NCBI GenBank assembly: GCA_030733815.1
Contig: JAUZQE010000011.1
Location: 1-64,000 of the forward strand
Length of the DNA stretch: 64,000 nucleotides
Source of the DNA: Yanghanlia caeni
GTDB taxonomy: Bacteria; Pseudomonadota; Gammaproteobacteria; Burkholderiales; Burkholderiaceae_B
Direction: 5' to 3'
Every line of letters starts with the position of its first letter. Within the stretch, counting starts at the first letter, position 1. Below the pieces are notes generated by a model. The model was not told the DNA's origin. It did no database searches and saw only the letters and a program-made list of their open reading frames with translations. Both the position numbers and the translations under genes were made by a program. This document shows positions 34,458 through 43,061 of this stretch, one piece after another.

Positions 34458-35438
34458 ATGCCCGATACTGACGCCCTGCTTGAAGTCCGCAACCTGCGCG
34501 TGGAGTTTCACACGCGCCGCGGCGTGCTCACCGCACTCGACAACGTGTCGTTCGACATCGCCCGGGGCGAAATTCTGGGCGTGGTGGGCGAATCGGGTGC
34601 CGGCAAGTCGCTCACCGGTACGGCCATCATCGGCCTGCTCGAACCCCCTGGGCGCATTGCCGCCGGCGAAATCCGGCTGGGTGGCCGGCGCATCGACCAG
34701 CTCGACGACGACGCCATGCGGCGTGTGCGTGGCAAGGAAATCGGCGCGATCTTTCAGGATCCGCTCACCTCGCTCAACCCCCTGTACACGGTGGGTCAGC
34801 AGCTGGTGGAAACGATCACCACCCACCTGCCACTGTCGAACGCCCAGGCCCGCGAACGTGCGATCGAACTGCTCGAATCCACAGGCATTCCCGCCGCCCG
34901 CGAGCGCATCGACCACTACCCGCACCAGTTCTCGGGCGGCATGCGTCAACGGGTGGTCATCGCCCTGGCGCTGGCGGCCGAGCCGCACCTGATCGTGGCC
35001 GATGAGCCCACCACGGCGCTCGACGTCTCGATCCAGGCACAGATCATCGATCTGCTCAAAGGCCTGTGCCGCGACCGGGGCGCGGCGGTCATGCTCATCA
35101 CCCACGACATGGGCGTCATTGCCGAAACCGCCGACCGCGTCGCCGTCATGTACGCCGGGCGCGTCGTGGAAATCGGCCCGGTCGATCGCGTGATTCGTGC
35201 ACCACAGCATCCCTACACACGCGGGCTCATGGGCTCCATTCCCTCCATCGGCGACAAATCACGTTCGCTCACGCAGATCGACGGCAGCATGCCGCGACTC
35301 AACGCCATTCCGCCCGGCTGTGCGTTCAACCCGCGCTGCCCGCAACGCATGCGCCGCTGCTCGGAAGAGCGACCCGACCTGATGCCGGCCGACGGCACAC
35401 AGGCCGCCTGCTGGCTTTACGACAAGGTGGTGCCATGA
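34458..35438 (+). CDS. Peptide ABC transporter ATPase, DppD type
   Basis: A 326-aa ATPase with Walker A GESGAGKS, signature FSGGMRQR and Walker [13 protein letters not shown]. The C-terminal oligopeptide-transporter extension has the cysteine cluster [14 protein letters not shown], which in DppD/OppD-type ATPases can bind an iron-sulfur cluster. Six bases separate it from the permease; it overlaps the next gene as ATGA. Confidence 0.94.
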   Translation: MPDTDALLEVRNLRVEFHTRRGVLTALDNVSFDIARGEILGVVGESGAGKSLTGTAIIGLLEPPGRIAAGEIRLGGRRIDQLDDDAMRRVRGKEIGAIFQDPLTSLNPLYTVGQQLVETITTHLPLSNAQARERAIELLESTGIPAARERIDHYPHQFSGGMRQRVVIALALAAEPHLIVADEPTTALDVSIQAQIIDLLKGLCRDRGAAVMLITHDMGVIAETADRVAVMYAGRVVEIGPVDRVIRAPQHPYTRGLMGSIPSIGDKSRSLTQIDGSMPRLNAIPPGCAFNPRCPQRMRRCSEERPDLMPADGTQAACWLYDKVVP

Positions 35439-36460
35439 GTGCCGATCACGACTTCGTGAAGGTGGAAAACGCGAGCTGCTGGTTCGACGTGTCGGCGCCG
35501 TGGCTCGAGCGCGTGGTCAAGCGCCGCCCGCGGGTCCAGCTCAAGGCCGTCAACGGCGTGTCGTTCTCGCTCAGGAAAGGCGAAACACTCGCGCTGGTGG
35601 GTGAATCGGGCTGCGGCAAGTCGACCGTGGCGCGCCTGCTGGTGGGGCTGTACACGCCCACGTCGGGCCATATCGAGTTCGACGGCGAACCCATTTCCAA
35701 GCTGCACACGCGCGAAGGCAAGTCGCTGCGGCAACGCCTGCAGATGATCTTTCAAGACCCGTACGCCAGCCTGAACCCGCGCTGGCGGGTGGCGCGCATC
35801 ATTGCCGAGCCGCTGCGCGTGCATGGGCAGATGAGCGCCGCCGAGCGCGATGCGCGCGTCGACGAGCTGCTTGAGCAGGTGGGCCTATCCGCCACCGACC
35901 GCAACCGCTACCCGCATCAGTTCTCCGGCGGGCAGCGTCAGCGCATCTCGATCGCCCGTGCGCTGGCCGCCCGCCCCGAATTCCTGGTGTGCGACGAGCC
36001 CACCTCGGCCCTCGATGTCTCGGTGCAGGCGCAGGTGCTCAATCTCATGAAGCGATTGCAGCGCGAGCTGGGGTTAACGTACCTGTTCATTTCCCACAAC
36101 CTTGCGGTGGTGCACCACGTGGCCGACCGGGTGGCGGTCATGTACCTGGGCAAGATCGTGGAACTGGCCCCGCGCGACGCCCTGTTCGAACGCCCGCTGC
36201 ACCCCTACACCCGCATGCTGCTGTCGGCCATTCCCGATACGTCCGGGGCCGGCAAGCCACGCGTGCCGGTCGCCGGCGAGGTGCCCAACCCGCTCAATCC
36301 GCCGCAAGGCTGCCCGTTTCACCCACGCTGCCCGCATGCACGCGATCTGTGCAAGAACGAGATGCCGGCCACCGAGCGCCACGACGAAACCGAGGTGGCC
36401 TGTCACGGCATCAGCCAGGGCTGGATCGCCCTGAACGAAGAAGGCATCCACACGCCCTAG
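35435..36460 (+). CDS. Peptide ABC transporter ATPase, DppF type
   Basis: A 341-aa ATPase with Walker A GESGCGKS, signature FSGGQRQR, Walker [12 protein letters not shown], and a C-terminal [14 protein letters not shown] cysteine segment. Last gene of the transporter operon, whose five genes lie in the standard order for the family. It is convergent with nirK, 36 bases away. Confidence 0.94.
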   Translation: MSADHDFVKVENASCWFDVSAPWLERVVKRRPRVQLKAVNGVSFSLRKGETLALVGESGCGKSTVARLLVGLYTPTSGHIEFDGEPISKLHTREGKSLRQRLQMIFQDPYASLNPRWRVARIIAEPLRVHGQMSAAERDARVDELLEQVGLSATDRNRYPHQFSGGQRQRISIARALAARPEFLVCDEPTSALDVSVQAQVLNLMKRLQRELGLTYLFISHNLAVVHHVADRVAVMYLGKIVELAPRDALFERPLHPYTRMLLSAIPDTSGAGKPRVPVAGEVPNPLNPPQGCPFHPRCPHARDLCKNEMPATERHDETEVACHGISQGWIALNEEGIHTP

Positions 36461-36496
36461 ACGCGTGGATGCCTCGTGATGCTGTGAAATGCCCGG

Positions 36497-37957
36497 TCAG
36501 TGACCGGAGTTGGGATCGACCGGTTCCTTTGAATAGAAGATCTCGTGATTTTCCTCGCCGCTGACTTCCAGTATGCCGGCAAGACCCTTTTCGGCCCGTG
36601 ACAGCGCGTGGTCAACCAGAATGTAGTTGCCCGGTACGTCGAGCTTGAACTCCACCATGGTGGCGCCACCCGGCGGTACCAGCGTGGTTTGTACGTCGGT
36701 AAGCGGCGGGCTGGTCAGTGAGCCCTGGTTGTAGACGCGGTCGAAGATCTCGCCGATGACATGGAAGCTGGACGTCAGGTTGGGGCCTCCCACACCGAAA
36801 AAGATGCGGACCGTTTCGCCGACCTTGGCCTTGAGCTTGTGGTCGTGCGTGAGCGCGTTCATGGTGCCATTGAACATGAGGTGCTCAGGCTTTTCGTCGA
36901 GCAGTTTCTGCAGCGAGAATTCCTGATGACCCGGCGCGCCGTGCTTCTGCGCGGTGTAGAGCTCGCCCTGCATGATGTAGAACTCGCGATCCACCGGCGG
37001 CAATCCGCCCTCGGGTTCGACCAGAATCATGCCGTACATGCCGTTGGTAATATGCTGAGCCACCATGGGTGTGGCGCAATGGTACACGTACAGCCCGGGC
37101 TGCATGGCCTTGAAGGTGAAGCTCTTGGTCTGGCCGGGGCCCGCCTGCGTGACGGCCGCGCCACCCCCTGGCCCGGTGACTGCGTGCAGGTCGATGGAAT
37201 GGATGTGATGCGAATCGTCGGCGTTCTTCATGTTGATGGTCACCGTATCGCCCACGCGCACACGCATGAAGGGGCCTGGCACCGTATTGTTGAACGTCCA
37301 GTAACGGTATGTGCTGCCCGGAGTCAGGAAGCCCAGCACCTCGGTGGTTTCGAGGTCGAACGTGACGTGTTGCGGTTCGCGGTCGCCCACCGGAGTGCCC
37401 ACGCGGGTGGGGTCTTGCGCAATATCGAGCGCGTCGATCTTTTCCTGCGCCGGCGGCTCGCCCACGATCAGCTTGCCGAACATGCCGGCCGCCTTGTGGC
37501 CGGGCAGCGTGCACAGGTATTCGAACACACCACTCTTGGTGGCACGAAAGACGATGGCGGTTGCGGCGCCCTTGCCGGTGATATTGTCGGACTTCACGTT
37601 GAATTCCGGCACCGCAATATCGTGGATGGCGCCGTCGTCGTTCACGAGGTTGATCTGCACCACGGCATTTTCCGGCACGTGAAGATCGGGGTTCACCTTG
37701 TCGGTAATGGCGCCGCTGGTACCCACGAACACCAGCTTGCCATCGGAAATGCTGGTACGCAGCGAAATGACGACATCGGCCTGATACGTGACGTCTTGCG
37801 GCGAGGCCGACGCGGCCGCCACCTGCACCGGCTGGGCCGACTGCCCGGCTGCAGCGTCATGCCCCGCCCCCGCGTGGCCTGCGTGCTGCGCCCACACGAC
37901 ACCTGGAACCATCAGCGCCGCGCATGCGAAGCCCACTATCCTTCGTGACCATCTCAT
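36497..37957 (-). CDS. nirK: Copper nitrite reductase with N-terminal cupredoxin domain
   Basis: A 486-aa exported enzyme reducing nitrite to NO in the periplasm. After a signal peptide (1-23) and a His/Ala-rich linker comes an extra cupredoxin (about 55-166) with a complete type 1 site: H112, C149, H154, M159. The two NirK domains follow (about 195-475): type 1 ligands H253, C294, H302 and M307; type 2 ligands H258, H293 and H450; and by homology catalytic D256 and H373. The C-terminal part resembles the AniA class. The domain order is that of the N-terminally extended NirK of Hyphomicrobium denitrificans, where the extra domain is thought to relay electrons. GGAG about eight bases upstream sets the start. 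Its product NO would be substrate for the operon at 0.6-10.5 kb if that is an NO reductase. Confidence 0.93.
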   Translation of the reverse strand: MRWSRRIVGFACAALMVPGVVWAQHAGHAGAGHDAAAGQSAQPVQVAAASASPQDVTYQADVVISLRTSISDGKLVFVGTSGAITDKVNPDLHVPENAVVQINLVNDDGAIHDIAVPEFNVKSDNITGKGAATAIVFRATKSGVFEYLCTLPGHKAAGMFGKLIVGEPPAQEKIDALDIAQDPTRVGTPVGDREPQHVTFDLETTEVLGFLTPGSTYRYWTFNNTVPGPFMRVRVGDTVTINMKNADDSHHIHSIDLHAVTGPGGGAAVTQAGPGQTKSFTFKAMQPGLYVYHCATPMVAQHITNGMYGMILVEPEGGLPPVDREFYIMQGELYTAQKHGAPGHQEFSLQKLLDEKPEHLMFNGTMNALTHDHKLKAKVGETVRIFFGVGGPNLTSSFHVIGEIFDRVYNQGSLTSPPLTDVQTTLVPPGGATMVEFKLDVPGNYILVDHALSRAEKGLAGILEVSGEENHEIFYSKEPVDPNSGH

Positions 37958-38119
37958 GGAAGTCTCCTTTTCTTTGTTTTTCGCGCTCTGCAATGCGCGA
38001 TGCATGGCCGAGTGACGCTTCCCTGCGACAGCGTCGCCATACGCCATACAGCTTAACTACAATGCAGGCGGCTGCGGGTGAATGCGCAGGCTCCGTATCA
38101 ATAAGAATCAAATAGTTAC

Positions 38120-39658
38120 ATGAACTCATACATGCGCCGGCGTTTCGATTCCGCTGACTCCCTCATGGCCCTCCTTCTGGCTGTACTGGTGGTCGTGTGG
38201 ACTCTGCTGATGGCAGTCAGCCACGGGGCACCCGACCTCGACGGCATGGAAGAACTGGTCTGGGCCGTGACCCTGGAATGGGGCTATACAAAGCATCCCC
38301 CCCTGCCGTCATGGATTCTGTACGCGCTTGCGCAGCTGCTGGGCCGCCCCCTGTGGCTGCCCTTCTTTGCCGGCATGTGTTCATCGGCGCTGGCCCTCTG
38401 GTTTTTGTGGCGCCTGGGGCGGGAATTCACCTCTGCGGGCAAGGCCGCCGCAGGGGTGCTGCTGGTTTCCGTCACGCTGTATTTTTCGATTCGGGGCACC
38501 ATCTACAACCACGACACCGCCCAGCTGTGGTCGGTGGCGGCCTGCACGTGGCTCTTTTATCGCGCACTGCGCCATCAGCAGCGCAGCACCTGGGTGTGGC
38601 TGGGCATCACTGCGGCACTGTGCACACTCACCAAATACAGTGCGGTCATTCTGTTCACGGCGTTCTTCTGCTTCATGCTGCGCCACGGCAGCTTTCGTGA
38701 CGCCCGCACGGTGCGTGGCGTGGGCCACGCGCTCATAGCCTTCGGGGTGGTGTTCGCACCGCACCTGCTGTGGCTCGTCATGAGCGACTTCGCGCCGTTC
38801 CGGTACGCAGGGGGCTCACTTGAAGCCGGCGGGCGTCTCGACGCACTGCGCGATGCCTTCTCGTTCATCGGCACCCAGGCCGCCCGGCTCTCGCCCATGG
38901 TGGTGGCGTGGCTGATCTGGCGGGCATGGGAACGGCGCCGCCCCGCCACGCGCTTTGAGCCGGAAGATAATGAACGCTGGTCAAGCGGCCTCACGCCATG
39001 GGATATTTCTTTCCTGCGCTGGGTGGGCCTGACCCCCGTCATCGCCACACTTCTTGTGTCCACCCTGTTGGGCACCCGCCTCGTTGCCGCCTGGGGAACC
39101 ACCTTCTTCATGCTGTGGGGCTTTTACATGCTATGGGTCATACGCGGTGAAGAGCGCGAAACCCTGCGGCGCATCGCCATCGTAGTGATCGCCGTACAAC
39201 TGGCCATGGCGCTGGGCTATGCAGTGGCCCGAGGCCCGCTGGCCTGGTGGAACGGGCGGCCGGCACGCTCCACCTTTCCGGGAGCGGAGATCTCGGCCAC
39301 GATCAACCAGATCTGGGCCGAGCATCTGCCCGGCATTCCACTGCGCGTCGTCGCATCCGACACCTGGCTGGGCGGCAACATCGCCCTGAACAGCGGCGTG
39401 GACGTGCAGGTGTTCATCAACGGTCGTGCCGACGAATCCCCCTGGCTCGACGCAGAGCAGGCCGTGGAGTGCGGGCTGCTGGTCGTCTACAGCCGCGTCA
39501 CGCGCCGCGGCGGCGAGCCCGCGCCCGAACTCGTGGCGCTGTACGAACGGGCACGCTACAGCGGCGTGGCCGAACAGCGCTGGTCGTCGCAGCGCAGCCC
39601 GATCATCGACCTGAACTGGGCCATACTGCCGCCCACCGCACGCTGCACGACACGCTGA
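38120..39658 (+). CDS. GT39/ArnT-like membrane glycosyltransferase
   Basis: A 512-aa integral membrane protein with about 10 to 12 helices, of the dolichyl-phosphate-mannose/ArnT (PMT_2) type. The first periplasmic loop has the acidic motif DLDGMEEL followed by GYTKHPPLPSWI, the pattern expected for the catalytic Asp/Glu and lipid-linked sugar binding. It probably transfers a sugar from a polyprenyl phosphate carrier to an envelope acceptor. No sugar-lipid genes are adjacent, so the acceptor is unknown. It is divergent from nirK with 162 bases between. Confidence 0.85.
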   Translation: MNSYMRRRFDSADSLMALLLAVLVVVWTLLMAVSHGAPDLDGMEELVWAVTLEWGYTKHPPLPSWILYALAQLLGRPLWLPFFAGMCSSALALWFLWRLGREFTSAGKAAAGVLLVSVTLYFSIRGTIYNHDTAQLWSVAACTWLFYRALRHQQRSTWVWLGITAALCTLTKYSAVILFTAFFCFMLRHGSFRDARTVRGVGHALIAFGVVFAPHLLWLVMSDFAPFRYAGGSLEAGGRLDALRDAFSFIGTQAARLSPMVVAWLIWRAWERRRPATRFEPEDNERWSSGLTPWDISFLRWVGLTPVIATLLVSTLLGTRLVAAWGTTFFMLWGFYMLWVIRGEERETLRRIAIVVIAVQLAMALGYAVARGPLAWWNGRPARSTFPGAEISATINQIWAEHLPGIPLRVVASDTWLGGNIALNSGVDVQVFINGRADESPWLDAEQAVECGLLVVYSRVTRRGGEPAPELVALYERARYSGVAEQRWSSQRSPIIDLNWAILPPTARCTTR

Positions 39659-39688
39659 GCGCACCGACGCGGGCACCGGCTGCGCCCC

Positions 39689-39821
39689 TTGCCCGGCGGT
39701 TGCGGCGCGTGCTTCTGCTGTGTTCCCTGTTGCCCCGGCGGTTGCGGCGTGTGCTTCTGCTGCTTCCCTTGTTGCCCCGGCGGTTGCGACGTGCTTCTGC
39801 TGCCTCCCTTGTTGCCCCGAT
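39689..39821 (+). repeat. About 41-bp tandem repeat, three copies plus a partial
   Basis: Units start at 39689, 39730 and 39772, with a partial one at 39812; lengths are 41, 42 and 40 bases. Each reads TTGCCC(C)GGCGGTTGCG, then GTGCTTCTGCTG and TTCCCTTG-like bases. Length changes of one and two bases break any reading frame, so the repeat is not under coding selection. It lies in the 279-base gap between the glycosyltransferase and the azoreductase. Confidence 0.8.
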
Positions 39822-39937
39822 GCGCACACTGTTCCAAATATGGAATATTGCTGCGCACGCAAGGTGGTTTATTCGCCTTTCTGGAAAGGTGACAATGAAG
39901 CCATCACAACCGGACAATCAAGCAGGAGCACCCTCTC

Positions 39938-40594
39938 ATGAAGTTATTGCACGTCGATTCCAGCATCAATGGCGCCGCCTCCGTTTCCCGTACGCTCAGC
40001 AAGCAGGCGGTCGACCAGTGGATCGCCCGTAACCCCGGCACGACGGTCAAGTACCTGGACCTGGCCGTGAACACCCCTCCGCACTTCTCGGCAGATTCGA
40101 TGGGGATCCGCCGGCCGGCCAGCGGCGCCGTAAGCGAAGCCGAACGCAAGGAAAACGAACTGGCCGAACAGCTGGTGTCCCAGTTTCTTGCCGCCGACGT
40201 CATCGTGATCGGCGCGCCGCTTTACAACTTCTCGATTCCCAGCCAGCTCAAGGCCTGGATCGACCGCCTTGCCCAAGCCGGCCGCACCTTCCGCTATACC
40301 GCCGAAGGCCCGGAAGGACTGGCCAAAGGCAAGACCGTGATCGCCGTCCTGTCACGCGGCGGCATCTACTCGACGTCGGAAGTCGGCCAGTCCATGGAGC
40401 ACCAGGAAACATATCTGAAAACGGTGTTCGGTTTCTTCGGCATCACCGATGTGCGTGTGGTGCGCGCCGAAGGCACCGACCTGGGCGAGGAAAGCCGCAA
40501 GACGGCCTTCGCAACGGCCGAGGAACAGATTGCTGCCGCCACCGCCCTCCCCCTGGGCCAGACTGCCAGCGAAGAAGCCGGCGCTGCGGCGTAG
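39938..40594 (+). CDS. azoR: FMN-dependent NADH-azoreductase
   Basis: A 218-aa flavodoxin-fold quinone/azo reductase. It begins [21 protein letters not shown] (FMN phosphate loop) and has the family stretch [19 protein letters not shown] and SRGGIYS. AzoR reduces quinones and azo compounds with NADH by two-electron transfer. AGGAG stands about ten bases upstream of ATG 39938. The C-terminal tail (about 15 residues, Ala/Glu-rich) is longer than usual. Confidence 0.93.
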   Translation: MKLLHVDSSINGAASVSRTLSKQAVDQWIARNPGTTVKYLDLAVNTPPHFSADSMGIRRPASGAVSEAERKENELAEQLVSQFLAADVIVIGAPLYNFSIPSQLKAWIDRLAQAGRTFRYTAEGPEGLAKGKTVIAVLSRGGIYSTSEVGQSMEHQETYLKTVFGFFGITDVRVVRAEGTDLGEESRKTAFATAEEQIAAATALPLGQTASEEAGAAA

Positions 40595-40687
40595 TTCACA
40601 CCGCTACCGCAAGACTGCGGGCAGTCGGTTCACGCTCAAACGTTGATCTTCTGCCCCCGCCGCAGGCCTGAATCCAGCCGTGTCGGC

Positions 40688-40740
40688 ACGACGCCCCTGT
40701 GAAGCGTCGCCGCGTTGGCGGCCGGTCGCAGGGGCGTCGT
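40688..40740 (+). repeat. 12-bp perfect inverted repeat in an intergenic region
   Basis: ACGACGCCCCTG (40688-40699) and CAGGGGCGTCGT (40729-40740) are perfectly complementary with 29 bases between, which can fold further (GCGTCGCCGC and GCGGCC). It lies in the 287-base gap 40595-40881 between the convergent azoR and ribA genes, so it may be a shared terminator or a repetitive hairpin element. The rest of this gap shows no supported gene. Confidence 0.6.
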
Positions 40741-40881
40741 CGCTTTCGTGTTTCACACTCCGGCCATGAGGCCATCCTCCACGCCGGCACGAACGGCGAC
40801 TCGCTACGGAATGCCGTGGAGACCGGGGAGACCGAGGGAGGCCGGGGAATGCGATGGAGTGGCGCCCGCGCCGCCCGCTGG

Positions 40882-41613
40882 TCAGCCTTCCAGCTTGTCT
40901 TTCAGCCAATGGCCCAGCTTGGCGGCCTTGGTGCTGAGATAGCCCTCGTTATAGGGATTGCGATTCACCTGAATCGGCACCCGTTCGCTCACGGTAATGC
41001 CCAGGCGTTCGAGCGCCTGAACCTTGCGCGGATTATTCGTCATCAATCGCAAGGCCTGCACGCCGAAGTACTTGAGCATGGGCTGACACAGGTCGTAGCG
41101 GCGCATGTCGGCCGGGAACCCCAGGCGTTCATTGGCCTCGACGGTGTCGGCCCCCGCATCCTGCAGCTGATACGCGCGAATCTTGTTCACGAGGCCGATG
41201 CCGCGCCCTTCCTGGCGCAAATACAGCACCATGCCACGGCCTTCATCGGCAATGCGGCGCAAGGCCGTTTCGAGCTGGGCGCCACAGTCGCAGCGCTGGC
41301 TGAACAGCCCGTCGCCCGTCAAACATTCGGAATGCACGCGCGCCAACACCGGTTCAGGCCCGGTGACATCGCCCAGAACGACCGCAAGATGTTCCTTGCC
41401 GCTGGCGGGATCGACAAACGCGTGCAGGCGAAACACTGCCCAGGGCGTGGGAAGATTGCAGGCGGCAACGTGATCGAGCTGGTAGCTGACCGGCGGGCTC
41501 GTGGGAACCGGCCCGCCTGCACTTCCCGGTTCGAGCGCTTCGGCGTGTGGCCGGGGCGATGTGAGTGATTTCTTGGACACAAAAATGCAAAAGATGGTAT
41601 GTGAACGCAGCAC
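40882..41613 (-). CDS. ribA: GTP cyclohydrolase II
   Basis: Up to 243 aa. First step of riboflavin synthesis from GTP. The zinc motif C-x10-C-x-C is present ([16 protein letters not shown]), followed by [23 protein letters not shown], the standard RibA active-site region, and [18 protein letters not shown]. The first 45 residues before [14 protein letters not shown] are not conserved and the GTG start at 41613 is uncertain. The gene is divergent from the cytochrome b561-like gene; no FMN riboswitch is evident upstream. Confidence 0.92.
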   Translation of the reverse strand: MLRSHTIFCIFVSKKSLTSPRPHAEALEPGSAGGPVPTSPPVSYQLDHVAACNLPTPWAVFRLHAFVDPASGKEHLAVVLGDVTGPEPVLARVHSECLTGDGLFSQRCDCGAQLETALRRIADEGRGMVLYLRQEGRGIGLVNKIRAYQLQDAGADTVEANERLGFPADMRRYDLCQPMLKYFGVQALRLMTNNPRKVQALERLGITVSERVPIQVNRNPYNEGYLSTKAAKLGHWLKDKLEG

Positions 41614-41667
41614 GGCTGCGCAGGCTCAATCATACTAAAATCGCCTCGGTCACAATCAGGAATAATC

Positions 41668-42357
41668 ATGAACCCTACTATTCAGCGGATCCGGGTGTGG
41701 GATCTGCCCACGCGACTGTTTCACTGGCTGCTGGTACTGTGCGTCATCGGTGCCTTCGTCACCGTCAAGGCCGGCGTGCTCTGGATGGACTGGCACGTGC
41801 GCTTCGGGCTCGCCGCACTTGCGCTGCTGGCGTTTCGAATCGTGTGGGGTCTGTTGGGGCCGCGCTATGCGCGATTCAGTCACTTCGTGAAAGGGCCGGT
41901 TGCCGTCATGCGCTACCTGCACGAACCGCAAGAACATGGTGTGGGCCACAACCCGCTGGGTGGGTGGTCGGTCGTGACGATGTTGGTGCTGCTTACCTTC
42001 CAGGCGGTCAGCGGCCTGTTCACCACCGACGATGTCCTGACTTCGGGCCCGCTCGCGTATTTGAACAGCGAATGGACGGCGACGCTCACAAATCTGCACA
42101 AGCTGAACGAATGGGTACTGATTGTAATGGTGGCCGTACACGTGGCCGCCGTTCTGGCGTACCAGGCGCGCGGGCGGCGCCTCATCGGTGCCATGATCCA
42201 CGGCGACGCCCTGCTCGATTCGCCCGCGCCCGTACGGCCGGCAGCCGACACCTGGCGCGTGCGTGTGATCGCGCTGGTGCTGATTACGCTGTTCGGCCTG
42301 GGGGCCGCGTGGCTGACTACGTTCGGTGCATCCGGTGACGCTTTGGATTTCATGTAA
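41668..42357 (+). CDS. Cytochrome b561-like membrane protein
   Basis: A 229-aa four-helix cytochrome b of the Ni,Fe-hydrogenase/b561 family. It has the conserved beginning IRVWDLPTRLFHWLLVLCV, with the His in FHW, DWHVRFGL in helix II, and LHKLNEWVLIVMVAVHVAAVL in a later helix, giving the bis-His sites. It transfers electrons between quinones and periplasmic partners, often a cytochrome c or a catalytic subunit encoded nearby. Here no such partner adjoins. AGGA upstream. Confidence 0.88.
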   Translation: MNPTIQRIRVWDLPTRLFHWLLVLCVIGAFVTVKAGVLWMDWHVRFGLAALALLAFRIVWGLLGPRYARFSHFVKGPVAVMRYLHEPQEHGVGHNPLGGWSVVTMLVLLTFQAVSGLFTTDDVLTSGPLAYLNSEWTATLTNLHKLNEWVLIVMVAVHVAAVLAYQARGRRLIGAMIHGDALLDSPAPVRPAADTWRVRVIALVLITLFGLGAAWLTTFGASGDALDFM

Positions 42358-42385
42358 ACCCTTGCATTAAAAGGGGAAATGAAAT

Positions 42386-42399
42386 GTAATGATCATTGC
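42386..42399. promoter_or_regulatory. Near-perfect palindrome upstream of a secreted protein gene
   Basis: TGTAATGATCATTGCA, about 42385-42400, is a palindrome with one mismatched pair and a perfect core AATGATCATT. It stands 45 bases before the start at 42445, a good place for an operator. It resembles half of a Fur-type array but does not match the 19-bp consensus; no regulator can be named. Confidence 0.35.
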
Positions 42400-42444
42400 A
42401 GGGCTGTACCGAATCAGCCTTTCCCCTTTCCGCAGTATTTCACC

Positions 42445-42960
42445 ATGCACACGCCCAAATTTACGGGTCGCAGCCTGATCGCCGCGCTATTCCTGTTCTG
42501 CGCGCCGGCCCTTGCGGCCCCTCAAACCAACTGGCCCATCGCCCCCAAGCTGGTCGAGCTGCCCACCCCGTACGGCACGCTGGCCGTCGGCGAAAGCGAA
42601 TACATTTACGAAGCCCGCCTCCAGCTCGACGGCACCCACATCGAGCCGCCCATCAGCGGCATGCTCAGCATCAGTTACGCGTTCAGCATGCCCGACGCGC
42701 AGGCCGCCCTCATCGCCATCAGCAAAGGCAGCGAAACCTGCCCCGTATCGTATCGCTGGGTGGTGTTATCGCCAGGCGGCTACAAGGTGTCACCGGAATT
42801 CGGGTCGTGTTCAGAGCTGATCAAGGTCAGTGCAGACAGCCGTCAGCTGACATTACACACGCCCAGTAAAGAGTCCCCCGACAAGCTGGATGTATATGTG
42901 TACGACGGGAAGACGGTGAAGAAGAAGATGGTGGGAAGGAAGGCCGAGGCAAAGAAGTAG
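42445..42960 (+). CDS. Secreted protein of unknown function
   Basis: A 171-aa protein with a signal peptide (about residues 1-25, LIAALFLFCAPALAA). The mature part is beta-rich with two cysteines (ETCPVS and GSCSEL), likely a disulfide, and a Lys-rich end. I do not recognise a family. The longer frame from 42379 would put non-signal residues first, so ATG 42445 is preferred. Confidence 0.75.
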   Translation: MHTPKFTGRSLIAALFLFCAPALAAPQTNWPIAPKLVELPTPYGTLAVGESEYIYEARLQLDGTHIEPPISGMLSISYAFSMPDAQAALIAISKGSETCPVSYRWVVLSPGGYKVSPEFGSCSELIKVSADSRQLTLHTPSKESPDKLDVYVYDGKTVKKKMVGRKAEAKK

Positions 42961-43008
42961 GCTCAGGCCGCCACACTTCACGGCGCGCAGGCCGTTTCGC
43001 TTTACCTG

Positions 43009-43039
43009 ACAGGCCAGAGTCCTCGGGACTCTGGCCTGT
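43009..43039 (+). terminator. Strong intrinsic-type hairpin between convergent genes
   Basis: A perfect 14-bp stem, ACAGGCCAGAGTCC (43009-43022) with GGACTCTGGCCTGT (43026-43039), and a 3-base loop, followed by TTCGCTC. It lies 22 bases before the end of the convergent ribonucleotide reductase gene and probably terminates transcription from both sides. Confidence 0.7.
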
Positions 43040-43061
43040 TTCGCTCATGACTCGGCAACTT

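Noticed and set aside
36493..36507. CCGGTCA-G-TGACCGG palindrome at the nirK stop as terminator
   Set aside because: The centre is a single base, so no hairpin loop can form, and there is no T-run.
38097..38111. Two TTGAT elements upstream of nirK as an FNR/NNR site
   Set aside because: On the minus strand they form a direct repeat TTGAT-N5-TTGAT and not the required dyad with a 4-base spacer.
39689..39892. Cys-rich peptide (CCPGGCG repeats) as a possible metallothionein
   Set aside because: It depends on a TTG start without a ribosome site, and the repeat copies differ by one- and two-base indels that shift the frame.
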